Origin: an uncultured Bacteroidaceae bacterium
Lineage (GTDB): Bacteria > Bacteroidota > Bacteroidia > Bacteroidales > Bacteroidaceae
Assembly: GCA_934271655.1 (NCBI GenBank)
Contig: CAKQRW010000001.1
Coordinates: forward strand, 115,777-179,776
Length of the DNA stretch: 64,000 nucleotides
Direction: 5' to 3'
The notes under the pieces are model-generated. The model had not been told where the DNA came from and made no database searches. It saw only the letters and a program-made list of their open reading frames with translations. Below are positions 1-8,854 of this stretch, one piece after another. A program made the translations under genes and the position numbers. How positions within the stretch are numbered: position 1 is the first letter of the stretch; each line of letters begins with the position of its first letter.

Positions 1-342
1 GGCGACCTCGGCTGCGCCGACAAGCCGCAGATGATCATCTTCAACAAAATAGACGCATACTCATGGGTGGAGAAAGAGGCCGACGACCTCACGCCACGCA
101 CAAAGGAGAACATCCCTCTTGAGGAACTCATGAACACATGGATGGCTAAGCTCAACCAGGAAAACAAGGAGCAGGGCACAGACAACCGCCTGGGCTGCTT
201 CTTCATCTCTGCCAAGCAGCGAGACAATATCGACGAGCTGAAGGAACTTCTCTACAAGAAGGTGAGAGAGATGCACGTGCAGAAATATCCATACAACGAT
301 TTCCTGTATGCCAACTATGATGAGAACGGGGAGGTGAAATGA
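1..342 (+). CDS. hflX: GTPase HflX, C-terminal part (5' end outside window)
   Basis: The reading frame is open from base 1, so the start lies upstream of the window. The visible 113 residues include FNKID, the G4 (NKxD) guanine-specificity motif, then FFISAKQRDNIDELKELL, which fits the G5 SAK motif and the last helix of a TRAFAC-class GTPase. The residues around NKIDAY and the short tail after the G domain match the HflX family, ribosome-associated GTPases that split stalled ribosomes. The G1 to G3 motifs are not visible, so assignment to HflX rather than another GTPase rests on this tail. The DUF4954 gene follows after a 57-nt gap on the same strand and may be co-transcribed. Confidence 0.8.
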   Translation, partial: GDLGCADKPQMIIFNKIDAYSWVEKEADDLTPRTKENIPLEELMNTWMAKLNQENKEQGTDNRLGCFFISAKQRDNIDELKELLYKKVREMHVQKYPYNDFLYANYDENGEVK

Positions 343-399
343 CCTCCTTACGCTTGAAGACAAACAGCAAGTGACACAGCTAAAAACACATCAACACAT

Positions 400-2178
400 A
401 TGAGAGAGCTAACGGTAAGCGAAATAGCCCAGCTGGAGGAGCGCAGCTGCTGGGCTGAAGACTGGTCTGACGTGCTTGTGGACGAGGGATTCTCTCCATC
501 ACAGATGCGCGGCGTAAACCTCTACGGCCATATCGAGATAGGAAGCCTAAGCGGATCTGTTGAGATAGAGGACGGATTCCGCCAGCGTTGCGGCATCCGC
601 AACACCACCCTGCGCAACGTGACCATCGGCGATGACTGCCTGATAGACAACGTCTGCGGCTACATCTCCAACTACCAAATCGGTGACCGTTGCTACATCT
701 CCGACGTGAGTGTCATCTCATGCCAGGAGGGAAGCACCTTTGGAAACGGCAGCGCCATCTCCGTGCTCAACGAAGGCGGTGACAGCAACATGTGCATAGT
801 CCCTGGCCTAACAGCTCAGACAGCATGGCTGATGGTCAACTTCCCTGCGGTGAAGAGACTCGCCTCAGCAAAGAGCATACATGGCCAAACGATGGAACGA
901 GGCTACATAGGCACAGGCTCGCGCATCATCAACACAAAGGAGATAAGCAACGCCTGCATAGGCGAGGGATGTGAGGTGCAGGGCAGCAGCCGCATCAACA
1001 ACTGCACCATACAGAGCTCAGATGACGCCGGCACACTCATAGGCACAGATGTCATCATCGAGGACAGCATAGTGGCAGCAGGAGCAAGCGTCATCGACGG
1101 AGCCAAGGTGTACAGTTGCTTCGTGGGCGAATCTGTACACATAGGCAAAGGATTCTCTGCGGAGGCAAGCCTATTCTTCGCCAACAGCTATATGGACAAC
1201 GGCGAGGCATGCGCAGCCTTCTGCGGGCCATTCTCCACCAGCCACCACAAGAGCACCCTGCTCATCGGCGGAGCCTTCTCCTTCTACAACGCAGGCAGCG
1301 GCACCAACCAGAGCAACCACGCCTACAAGATGGGTCCTATCCACTGGGGCACACTTGACCGCGGAAGCAAGACAGCCAGTGGAAGCCACATCCTTTGGCC
1401 GGCCCATATAGGCTCATTCTCCATGGTCATGGGCAAGGTGCAGACACATCCTGCTGTACAGAAGCTGCCTTTCAGCTACGTCATAGCCGAAGGACGAGAC
1501 ACATGGATAGTGCCTGGCATCAACCTGCGCACAGTGGGCACATGGCGAGACGTGAACAAATGGCCGAAGAGAGATGTGCGTCCGCTTTGCGCCAGAGAAG
1601 ACATAATAAACTTCGCCTTCCCCAACCCATACGTCATACAGTCGGTGCTCGATGGCCGCAACGTGCTGGAGCGCATACAGAAAACTGGCGCGCCCGATGC
1701 TGATGTCTATGAGTACCATGGATGCAAGATCAAACGCTCATCACTGCTGAAAGGCATACAGTACTACGATCTTGCCATCAAGCTGTTTCTTTACCATTGC
1801 TTCCAGACCAACAACGTGGAAGCGACAGAGTCTAACGGCTGCAGATGGGTCGACATGATGGGCATGCTCGCCCCTAAGAGCGAAATAGACCGCGTGGTGA
1901 AAGACATTGACAATGGAGCCATTGACTCACTGGACGAACTTAAAGCCATACTCGCTCAGATACACAAGGACTACAAGAAGAACGAGCAGGCCTACGCAAA
2001 TTTCGTCATGCAAAGTTGCGGGGACAATCTCTTTGTTGACAAAGACCACTGGATGCGAGAGGCTGAGGAAAGCCATGCGCTATGGCTTAAGATGGTCAAG
2101 GACGATGCGGAAAAAGAATTCCAGATGGGCGATGTGGAGCCAGAGCAACTGCGCTCATTCATAGACAGCATCAAGTAG
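400..2178 (+). CDS. DUF4954 family protein with left-handed beta-helix hexapeptide repeats
   Basis: This 592-residue protein has repeated I/V-G-x-x-x hexapeptides across residues about 45-270 (for example VTIGDDCLIDN and TLIGTDVIIEDSIV), as in nucleotidyltransferase or acyltransferase beta-helices. A highly conserved block around residues 270-345 (SHHKSTLLIGG, NHAYKMGPIHWGTLDRGSKT) is characteristic of the DUF4954 family found across Bacteroidetes. No catalytic domain typical of sugar-nucleotide enzymes is evident N-terminally. The C-terminal 150 residues are helical and charged. There is no signal peptide, so it is predicted cytoplasmic. The function of the family is not established. It follows hflX closely and has no obvious promoter of its own. 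Confidence 0.85.
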   Translation: MRELTVSEIAQLEERSCWAEDWSDVLVDEGFSPSQMRGVNLYGHIEIGSLSGSVEIEDGFRQRCGIRNTTLRNVTIGDDCLIDNVCGYISNYQIGDRCYISDVSVISCQEGSTFGNGSAISVLNEGGDSNMCIVPGLTAQTAWLMVNFPAVKRLASAKSIHGQTMERGYIGTGSRIINTKEISNACIGEGCEVQGSSRINNCTIQSSDDAGTLIGTDVIIEDSIVAAGASVIDGAKVYSCFVGESVHIGKGFSAEASLFFANSYMDNGEACAAFCGPFSTSHHKSTLLIGGAFSFYNAGSGTNQSNHAYKMGPIHWGTLDRGSKTASGSHILWPAHIGSFSMVMGKVQTHPAVQKLPFSYVIAEGRDTWIVPGINLRTVGTWRDVNKWPKRDVRPLCAREDIINFAFPNPYVIQSVLDGRNVLERIQKTGAPDADVYEYHGCKIKRSSLLKGIQYYDLAIKLFLYHCFQTNNVEATESNGCRWVDMMGMLAPKSEIDRVVKDIDNGAIDSLDELKAILAQIHKDYKKNEQAYANFVMQSCGDNLFVDKDHWMREAEESHALWLKMVKDDAEKEFQMGDVEPEQLRSFIDSIK

Positions 2179-2190
2179 CAGCCACAGACG

Positions 2191-2273
2191 GCTCAAGCCA
2201 AATGCAGAGCTACATGACTTGGCACGAAAAGGACAACAGCATGATATCACACACGAGCTCAAGCCAAATGCAG
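2191..2273. repeat. Short direct repeat in intergenic gap
   Basis: The 17-mer gctcaagccaaatgcag occurs at 2191-2207 and again, identical, at 2257-2273, a period of 66 nt. The bases after each copy are only loosely alike (both contain a variant of ttggcacg or cttgacacg). No promoter or gene was recognised in this 174-nt gap. Confidence 0.7.
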
Positions 2274-2352
2274 GGTGGCATGTCCTTGACACGATAATAC
2301 AACCACAAGCACCCACTTACCCCACCATACTAACTAAATAAGACATATCACA

Positions 2353-3003
2353 ATGAAGACACTGAAACATATAGCTGCAGCACTGACAGTATTCGCAGCC
2401 CTCAGCGCACATGAAGCGTCAGCACAGACATACACAAACATCTACCCAAAGGCCGTAGACAAGATAGCCGCCAAATGGGTGAAGAAAGGTGAATGGAAAA
2501 ACGGATTCACCAAAGCCGTGCCAGCTCCGACAGTGAACGCCACGGAGTTCTATCTCCAATACCACAAGAACCCGAAACAATGGAAAGCTCTCTTCAGATG
2601 GCTCGAAGAGACAGACCTGCTGGCCATTCCAGGCGGCAGGCACAACATACCAGGCACATCACTCACCGTAAGCGTGGAGGACAGTGAGAACTGGTGCTCT
2701 GCCGACGACCTCAGGGCTGGCAAAGGCAGCGAGAGCCACCGCGAGAAGATTGACTTCATGATTGTTGTGAGAGGCAAGGAGGGCTTCTGCCGCCTCGACC
2801 ATGACACCTCCAAGCCTATAGCACCCTACAAGATAGACCGTCTCGAATACACTTTCGATGCCGAGCGTCTCCAACGCTTCGAGTCTATAGAGGGCACATT
2901 CAACATATTCTTCCCATGCGACTGGCACGTGGCGAAGGTCAAGACAGCAGAACCTTCACAGAAGCTCCGCGTGCTGGTGGTGAAGATGGACAACGTATTC
3001 TGA
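2353..3003 (+). CDS. Secreted YhcH/YjgK/YiaL family protein
   Basis: The 216-residue product has a clear Sec signal peptide (residues 1-24, cleavage after EASA, mature start QTYTN). The mature part resembles the YhcH/YjgK/YiaL (DUF386, EbgC-like) cupin fold. It has EFYLQYHKNPKQWKALFRWL, then IPGTSLTVSVEDSEN, a SHREKIDFMIVVRGKE segment matching the family's ExHxxxxDxxxxxxGxE pattern, and the near-terminal FNIFFPCDWHVAKV matching FxIFFPxDxHxP. The family is linked to sialic acid and other sugar metabolism, often as a small cytosolic protein; here it is exported. The exact substrate is unknown. It is monocistronic and ends before a strong hairpin at 3075-3124. Confidence 0.75.
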   Translation: MKTLKHIAAALTVFAALSAHEASAQTYTNIYPKAVDKIAAKWVKKGEWKNGFTKAVPAPTVNATEFYLQYHKNPKQWKALFRWLEETDLLAIPGGRHNIPGTSLTVSVEDSENWCSADDLRAGKGSESHREKIDFMIVVRGKEGFCRLDHDTSKPIAPYKIDRLEYTFDAERLQRFESIEGTFNIFFPCDWHVAKVKTAEPSQKLRVLVVKMDNVF

Positions 3004-3074
3004 TTGCTGGCCCAGCTAACGAACAGCATCAGAAAGGATTATTATTGGCATAACTAATACGAACAACAGAACTA

Positions 3075-3124
3075 ATGAAGAGCGACACGCACGGCCATCA
3101 GACCACTTGCGTGTCGCTCTTCAT
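3075..3124. terminator. Bidirectional hairpin between convergent genes
   Basis: A perfect 17-bp inverted repeat (arms 3075-3091 and 3108-3124, starting atgaagagcgacacgca) encloses a 16-nt loop. It lies 70 nt past the stop of the secreted YhcH-like gene and 137 nt past the end of the convergent trkH, so it is placed to end transcription from both sides. The downstream T-run is short (agtttt), so the terminator role is inferred. Confidence 0.6.
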
Positions 3125-3261
3125 TCAGTTTTCACGGCAGACCCACTTGCGTGAAGGCACGCCTGCACCGCTTATGCCAAATATAACATATCAACCAGCT
3201 TTTGACACCCTGCAAGGTTATCAAAGGCATTACAGCTATCACTCCACGAGCGTCTATTCAT

Positions 3262-4749
3262 CTACTGCCTCTTCCAAAAGCTTGACGTGAACAGCAGCAT
3301 GATAGGGAAAATCTCCAGACGTCCTATGAGCATGAGAAACGAGCACACATATTTCGCCACCGGACTGAGGATGGCCCACGAATGCGCTGGACCATAGTAG
3401 CCCATGCCAGGACCCACGTTGCTGATGCTGGACAGAGCCAGTCCAAAAGCCTCATAATAGTCGAAATTGGGATGCACATTATTCGGGCTCACGCCACTGA
3501 GAGCAAGCACAAAAGCGCCTATGAAGAGCGACATGACAAAGAGCGCTCCGAATGCAAGAAGAGTGGTGACGATGCTTGACGGCATTATGTTGCCATTGAC
3601 ACGCACTGGGATGACAGCCCTTGGATGCAGCACGCGGACGAACTCATTCCTCATCACCTTGTAGATTATCGTGAGACGTATGCACTTCATGCCTCCGCTG
3701 GTGCTGCCAGAACATGCCCCAGCAAACATCACAAAGAGCAGTACAGGCATCAGCTGCACAGGCCACAGCGTGTAGTCCACCGTTGCCAGTCCTGTGGTAG
3801 TCTGCAGCGAAATGACCGTGAAGAGGCTGTGGCGTATGCAGTACTCCACACCTCGGCTTGTATCATCTACGAACAGAGCTACCGCGCAGATGGCAGACGC
3901 CCCCAACACGATGATGAGGTATGTGCGCAGTTCCACGTCGGCAAAGAATTTCTTCACCTGCCCTTTCAGTATTGTATAGTATATGAGCGCGTAGTTCACT
4001 CCCGAGGCAAACATGAAGAAGGTAAGTACATAGTCCATGAGAGGCGAATGGTAATAGTCCTCCAGCAAGTCGGAGTGCGTGCCATAGCCGCCTGTGGCTG
4101 TAGTGCACAACGAATAGTTTACAGCATCGAAAAAGCCCATGCCGCACAGCATCAAAGACACCACACACAGCACCGTAAGCATGATGTACACTCCTCCTAT
4201 CCACTTGGCAGCCACCGACACGCGTGGATGCACCTTGTTATGTATCGGTCCTGTGGACTCTGCCGCAAAGAGCTTCACCTCACTCACTCCAAAGGCTGGC
4301 AGTATGGCAATAGTGAAGAATACTATGCCGATGCCCCCGATCCATTGCGTGAGGCTCCTCCAGAACAGTATGCCCTTAGGCATGCTGTCGAGGTTGTCTA
4401 TATTAGTGGCTCCAGTGCTGGTGAATCCAGACATCGTCTCGAAGAAGGCACTTGACACGTCGGGCACACAGCGACAGAAGAGGAACGGCAGCATGCCTAT
4501 GGCTGTGAAAATAACCCATACCATTGACACCACCATGTATCCGTCCCTGCGTCCCATGTCTTTTTTTGCCTTGCGGCCCATGTATACGCCTATAGATCCG
4601 ATGGCTGCAGAGATGAGTGTCGGATAAAAGAAGGCATCAATGCCCTCGCCATATATCCAGCTCACTATCTGGCACAAGAACATAAGCCCCGCCTCTATGA
4701 AGATGAGCAGTCCCATCACCTTTGATATGAGTTTCCAATTTATCATCAT
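3262..4749 (-). CDS. trkH: Trk-type potassium transporter membrane subunit TrkH
   Basis: This is the pore-forming subunit of a Trk/Ktr K+ uptake system in the inner membrane. About ten hydrophobic segments are visible, and four pore loops carry the selectivity-filter glycines: TSTGATN, TATGGYGT, TTTGLATVD and SNVGPGMGYYG. SGSTSGGMKCIR near residue 370 matches the intramembrane loop region of TrkH proteins. The start was taken at the adjacent ATGs at 4744-4749 (MMINWKLISKV), which gives the usual short N-terminus; an in-frame ATG at 4776 would add nine charged residues. It lies directly downstream of trkA, so the two subunits are probably co-transcribed with dxs. Confidence 0.93.
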   Translation of the reverse strand: MMINWKLISKVMGLLIFIEAGLMFLCQIVSWIYGEGIDAFFYPTLISAAIGSIGVYMGRKAKKDMGRRDGYMVVSMVWVIFTAIGMLPFLFCRCVPDVSSAFFETMSGFTSTGATNIDNLDSMPKGILFWRSLTQWIGGIGIVFFTIAILPAFGVSEVKLFAAESTGPIHNKVHPRVSVAAKWIGGVYIMLTVLCVVSLMLCGMGFFDAVNYSLCTTATGGYGTHSDLLEDYYHSPLMDYVLTFFMFASGVNYALIYYTILKGQVKKFFADVELRTYLIIVLGASAICAVALFVDDTSRGVEYCIRHSLFTVISLQTTTGLATVDYTLWPVQLMPVLLFVMFAGACSGSTSGGMKCIRLTIIYKVMRNEFVRVLHPRAVIPVRVNGNIMPSSIVTTLLAFGALFVMSLFIGAFVLALSGVSPNNVHPNFDYYEAFGLALSSISNVGPGMGYYGPAHSWAILSPVAKYVCSFLMLIGRLEIFPIMLLFTSSFWKRQ

Positions 4750-4877
4750 TGCACGTTTTATTTTTATTCTTTCCAATACTGCAGACGCCAGCGGCCTTCA
4801 TGTCTGCCTGGAAGGGCATGACATGCTTCGGCTATGCCCCCGCCCATGCCGCAGGATGCGCCTCCTGCACAGCCTCA

Positions 4878-6260
4878 TCACTTGAAGAACTTGTCCAGCT
4901 TGCGCAGCGTGTTGTCTATGCAAAAGACCACCACCTTGTCGCCAGCCTTCAGCTGCGTGTGTCCGCCCACCAGCATAGACTTGCCCTCTCTTGACATACC
5001 GCCGATGTTCACGCCGCGCGGCAGGTTCTGATCCATGATTATCTTCTTTGTGGCCTTGGAGCCTGGCTTGACCACAAATTCGGCCACATCGGCCTTGCCT
5101 ATGGCCAGCATCTTCACATTATTCACGTCTCCCTTGAGCAGCATACGGTATATGTGGCTGGCAGCAATCATCTTCTTGTTGATGATAGTGCCCACATCAA
5201 GGTCGTCCGCCATGTCAAAATAGTCAAGGTTCTCCACCTGCGCTATGGTCTTGCGTATGCCCTTGCGCCTGGCAGCCACACACGCCAGGATATTCTCCTG
5301 GTCGTTGTCCGTGAGTGATATTATGGCTTCCATGCTGTTGAAGCCTTCATCATTGAGCAGGTCCATGTCGTAGCCATCGCCCTCCAGTATCATTGTCTCA
5401 GGCGAGACGAGAGCCTGCAGCTGCTCCGTGCGCTGATGGCTTGGCTCGATGATCTTCACATTGTTGTGTATATCATTCAATTTCCAGCTGGCTCTCACCG
5501 ACAACTTGCCGCCGCCAATGATGAGACTGTTCTTGACAGCTGGATAACCGTCCTTGCCAGTGAGGTGCTTTATCTCATCAAGCTTGTCCTTTGTCGTCAT
5601 GAAAAAGACCAGGTCGCGCGGCAGTATGCGCTCATCACCATTAGGCGATATGGTCTCACCGTTGCGCTTGATGGCCACAACGTGGAAATTATGTCCATGA
5701 GCCTTGCCTATCTCTTTGAGCGTGTAGCCCACCAGCTGGTTGTCCTTGTTGCTTATCTCCTTCTCAAAGACAGGGTTGGCATCATGCATCTTCACGCTCA
5801 GCAGCAATAGTTCTCCTCCGTTGAATTCCCACAGCTGCCTCACCCAACTGTATCTGGCGCTGGCCGCAATGTCCTCTGCCGCCAACTGCTCTGGATATAT
5901 GAGTGAGTCTATGCCGGCCTTAGTGAAAAGCCCTGTGTTCTCTGGCTTGGTGTACTCATAGTTGTCCACCCTCGCCACCGTTTTCTTTGCCCCAAGCTGC
6001 TTGGCAAGCATGGCGCAAGTGATGTTCTCTGTCTCATGCGGGGTGACAGCTATAAAGAGGTCTGCCTTGCTGACCTCAGCATCCTTCAGCGTGCTGACCG
6101 ATGCCGGCTGGCGAGCCAGTGTCATGATGTCCAGTTCACTGCCAAGCCTGACAAGCCGGTTCTCATCGCCATCAATGAGAATAACATCTTGGTTATCGTT
6201 TGAGAGCATCCGCGCCAGGTGCGTGCCCACAGCGCCTGCTCCTGCTATCACAATCTTCAT
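4878..6260 (-). CDS. trkA: Trk system potassium transporter regulatory subunit TrkA
   Basis: This 460-residue cytoplasmic protein contains two RCK units in tandem. The first starts with a Rossmann GAGAVGTHLAR motif (residues 7-17) and continues IDGDENRL; the second starts near residue 230 (IIGGGKLSVRASWKL), with a degenerate glycine motif. TrkA_C domains follow each, at about 140-220 and 370-455. It binds NAD(H) or nucleotides and gates TrkH. Full length agrees with double-RCK TrkA proteins. It lies between dxs (123 nt upstream) and trkH (128 nt downstream), all on the minus strand, an order often seen in Bacteroidetes. Confidence 0.94.
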   Translation of the reverse strand: MKIVIAGAGAVGTHLARMLSNDNQDVILIDGDENRLVRLGSELDIMTLARQPASVSTLKDAEVSKADLFIAVTPHETENITCAMLAKQLGAKKTVARVDNYEYTKPENTGLFTKAGIDSLIYPEQLAAEDIAASARYSWVRQLWEFNGGELLLLSVKMHDANPVFEKEISNKDNQLVGYTLKEIGKAHGHNFHVVAIKRNGETISPNGDERILPRDLVFFMTTKDKLDEIKHLTGKDGYPAVKNSLIIGGGKLSVRASWKLNDIHNNVKIIEPSHQRTEQLQALVSPETMILEGDGYDMDLLNDEGFNSMEAIISLTDNDQENILACVAARRKGIRKTIAQVENLDYFDMADDLDVGTIINKKMIAASHIYRMLLKGDVNNVKMLAIGKADVAEFVVKPGSKATKKIIMDQNLPRGVNIGGMSREGKSMLVGGHTQLKAGDKVVVFCIDNTLRKLDKFFK

Positions 6261-6383
6261 ATCTCTTTTTCGGCCTCATGACCGTTATGTTTATTACAGC
6301 CTTACGGTATCGTATCGCTACTTTGCCATATTGCAACCCTGCTACTATATTGCAGTTTGCTATTATGATGTCATCGCCGTCCC

Positions 6384-8300
6384 CTATTCAGGCATTATCA
6401 AGTCCGCTATGCTCTCTGCGTCCATCTTGCATATCTTCATCAGCTGAGGCACCGTGCCATGCTGCACGAACTGGTCTGGAATGCCCACACGCTTCACCTT
6501 GACATTGCTGAATCCGTTGTCATTGAGGTATTCCATCACCGCGTCTCCAAGTCCGCCAGCAATGACCCCATCTTCCACCGTGATGAGAGTGTCGCAGAGC
6601 GTGGCCGCCTCATGCAGCAGGTCTGTGTCTATAGGCTTGAGGAAACGCATGTCGTAGTGCGCCACACACAGTTTCTTGCCCTTGTTCATGGCCCTCATCT
6701 CAGCTATGCAGATAGCCTTGGAAGCCTCTGTGCCAAGCGGCCCGAGACTCAGCACCGCTATGTCGCGGCCTGGCCTGAGGCAACGTCCCTTGCCTACAGG
6801 CATCTCTTTCATCTCGCTGTGCCATTCGACCACGCTGCCTCGGCCTCGCGGATAGCGTATGACAAACACGCCCTTGCCTGGAAGTTGCGCTGTGTACATC
6901 ATGTCACGCAGCTCCATTTCATTAAGCGGTGACGCTATGGTGAGGTTAGGGATGGGTCTGAGAAAAGCCAAGTCAAAGGCTCCATGATGAGTGGGTCCGT
7001 CCTCTCCCACCAGCCCAGCCCTGTCAAGGCAAAGCACCATGTTGAGCCGCATAGATGCCGCATCATGTATTATGTTGTCATAGGCGCGCTGCATGAACGA
7101 CGAGTATATGTTGCAGAAAGGCATCAGCCCCTCCTTGGCCATGCCTCCCGAGAAAGTCACGGCGTGCCCCTCTGCTATGCCCACGTCAAAGACACGTGAC
7201 GGCATGGCATTCATCATTATGTTCATGGAGCAGCCTGTAGGCATGGCCGGCGTCACTCCCACTATCTTAGGATTTTTCCTGGCCAGCTCAAGGAGAGTTT
7301 GTCCAAAGACCTCCTGAAACTTTGGCGGGCGCGGCTTGCCGTCATCTGCCACAAGGCGTTCGCCCGACTCGCAGTCAAACTTGCCCGGAGCATGCCACAC
7401 GGTGGCGTTCTGCTCAGCGGGCGCATAGCCCTTGCCCTTGACCGTGTGTATGTGCAGGAGTTTGGGGCCCTTCATGTCTTTGATGGCAGAGAGGGTGCGG
7501 ACCAGCTCTATCACGTCATTGCCATCCTTCAGGCTGAAATATCTGATATCCATGCCCTCGAAGATGTTGCGCTGTCGTGTTATCACCGACTTGACGCTGT
7601 TGTTGAACCGTATGATGCCCTTTCGCCGGCTCTCGTTGAGGATTCCCCACTTGAAGAGCTTCTGCGATATCTTGAAACGTATGCTGTTGTATGTTGAGTT
7701 GGTAGTCAGTTCCAGCAGATAGTGCTCCATGCCTCCGACGCTGCGGTCTATCGACATATGATTGTCGTTTAGGATGATGAGCATGTCGTTTGGCGTGCTC
7801 GACGCATTGTTTATCCCTTCAAAAGCCAGTCCGCCGCTCATGGCTCCGTCACCGATGACAGCCACCACCTTGCGGTTCTCGTGGTTGAGGTTGGCCGCCA
7901 CGGCCATGCCTAGAGCCGCAGAAATGGAATTGCTGGCGTGTCCGCAGCAGAACGTGTCGTACTCGCTCTCATCAGGATGCGGAAAGGGCTTAAGACCGTT
8001 TAGCTTGCGGTTGGTGCAGAAGACGTCACGGCGTCCCGTCAGGATCTTGTGTCCGTAGGCCTGGTGACCCACATCCCATACGATGCGGTCGTCTGGCGTG
8101 TTGAACACATAATGCAAGGCCACCGTCAGTTCCACCACACCAAGGCTCGACGCCAGATGTCCTGGATTGACAGCCAATTCCCTTATTATGTCGTTGCGCA
8201 GTTCATCACACACGAGAGGAAGTTCCTCCACCTTCAGCTTGCGCAGGTCGGCCGGATAGTCAATTCTATTTATATATTTATACTCTGTCTTGTTTTCCAT
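6384..8300 (-). CDS. dxs: 1-deoxy-D-xylulose-5-phosphate synthase
   Basis: The 638-residue enzyme condenses pyruvate and glyceraldehyde 3-phosphate, the first step of the MEP isoprenoid pathway, with thiamine diphosphate as cofactor. The ThDP motif is visible as [16 protein letters not shown]...LNDN (about residues 150-180), the catalytic glutamate region as [11 protein letters not shown], and the pyrimidine-domain motif as [18 protein letters not shown]. The transketolase C-terminal domain fills the last 130 residues. Length is normal. It is the first gene of a dxs-trkA-trkH run and has a -7 box 20 nt before its ATG. A second MEP gene, ispG, is at 46.1-47.6 kb. Confidence 0.96.
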   Translation of the reverse strand: MENKTEYKYINRIDYPADLRKLKVEELPLVCDELRNDIIRELAVNPGHLASSLGVVELTVALHYVFNTPDDRIVWDVGHQAYGHKILTGRRDVFCTNRKLNGLKPFPHPDESEYDTFCCGHASNSISAALGMAVAANLNHENRKVVAVIGDGAMSGGLAFEGINNASSTPNDMLIILNDNHMSIDRSVGGMEHYLLELTTNSTYNSIRFKISQKLFKWGILNESRRKGIIRFNNSVKSVITRQRNIFEGMDIRYFSLKDGNDVIELVRTLSAIKDMKGPKLLHIHTVKGKGYAPAEQNATVWHAPGKFDCESGERLVADDGKPRPPKFQEVFGQTLLELARKNPKIVGVTPAMPTGCSMNIMMNAMPSRVFDVGIAEGHAVTFSGGMAKEGLMPFCNIYSSFMQRAYDNIIHDAASMRLNMVLCLDRAGLVGEDGPTHHGAFDLAFLRPIPNLTIASPLNEMELRDMMYTAQLPGKGVFVIRYPRGRGSVVEWHSEMKEMPVGKGRCLRPGRDIAVLSLGPLGTEASKAICIAEMRAMNKGKKLCVAHYDMRFLKPIDTDLLHEAATLCDTLITVEDGVIAGGLGDAVMEYLNDNGFSNVKVKRVGIPDQFVQHGTVPQLMKICKMDAESIADLIMPE

Positions 8301-8319
8301 AAGAGACTCTTTATCTATG

Positions 8320-8327
8320 CAAAATTA
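8320..8327 (-). promoter_or_regulatory. Promoter -7 box for dxs-trkA-trkH
   Basis: On the minus strand the sequence reads TAATTTTG, matching the Bacteroidetes -7 consensus TAnnTTTG. It lies about 20 nt before the dxs ATG, implying a short leader. No strong -33 TTTG is seen at the usual 19-20 nt; only a TG is present. Confidence 0.6.
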
Positions 8328-8520
8328 GTGATTTTTTTTAAAGAAACACTCAAAAAGGTGAAAATATTCATTTTCCGCGGTTTCTAACACCTTGCCTTGT
8401 CATATTACATGGTCATTTCCTTATGGTCATTTATTAGTGCAAGAAGTGGCTGCACGAGCGCAGATGTCTGGCTTACTTCTATTTTTTCCAGAGAGAAACC
8501 GCAAGTTTCCTAAGAGACAG

Positions 8521-8566
8521 GTTCTTCAAGACGACTCCTTTACGTTCTTCAAGACGGCTCCTTTAT
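8521..8566. repeat. Tandem 23-bp duplication
   Basis: Two adjacent 23-bp units (8521-8543 and 8544-8566), each starting gttcttcaagacg, differ at two positions. They lie in the 554-nt gap between dxs and the arabinofuranosidase gene. Apart from this repeat, the dxs promoter, the terminator at 8642-8694 and the repeat at 8768-8854, I see nothing coding in the gap. Confidence 0.75.
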
Positions 8567-8641
8567 GGATGTCTGGCCAACAGATACACATATTTCTTCG
8601 TGCATTTGAGAAGAGGTCAACTACCGTCTGGGGGGGGAAAA

Positions 8642-8694
8642 CAAAAAAAGCTTTCCAGCCAGGCGGATGACTTCCTCACCGTCAGCTGGAAAGC
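8642..8694 (-). terminator. Rho-independent terminator of the arabinofuranosidase gene
   Basis: A perfect 10-bp stem (gctttccagc at 8650-8659 with gctggaaagc at 8685-8694) is followed on the minus strand by TTTTTTTGTTTT. It lies about 160 nt past the stop codon of the gene at 8855-11254 and reads in that gene's direction. Confidence 0.8.
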
Positions 8695-8767
8695 ATTTGC
8701 TAATGTTCGTTTTCATGTAGCGCATCTATTCTGTGGCAGATGCTTGTCTTATAGTAAGTGGATGCCT

Positions 8768-8854
8768 CTGCATCACATTTTCAAGCAGACACCATGACTG
8801 CATCGCTTTTTCTAAGCAGATGCTCAGGGCTGCATCACATTTTCAAGCAGACAC
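8768..8854. repeat. Three degenerate 31-bp tandem repeats
   Basis: Units start at 8768, 8798 and 8830. The outer two share an identical 25-mer beginning ctgcatcacattttcaag; the middle unit is diverged (ctgcatcgctttttctaag). The last unit ends at the base before the stop codon of the gene at 8855, so the array abuts the 3' end of the coding region. Confidence 0.8.

Noticed and set aside
2191..2273. CRISPR-like spacing of the 17-mer repeat
   Set aside because: There are only two copies and no array or cas genes; it is a simple direct repeat.
4747..4776. Upstream ATG of trkH at 4776
   Set aside because: It would add MERIKIKRA before the first membrane helix, unlike the family's short start; the ATGs at 4744-4749 are preferred.
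8600..8670. Run of eight G followed by A-rich DNA
   Set aside because: This is a homopolymer beside the terminator T-run and is not a regulatory site that I can defend.
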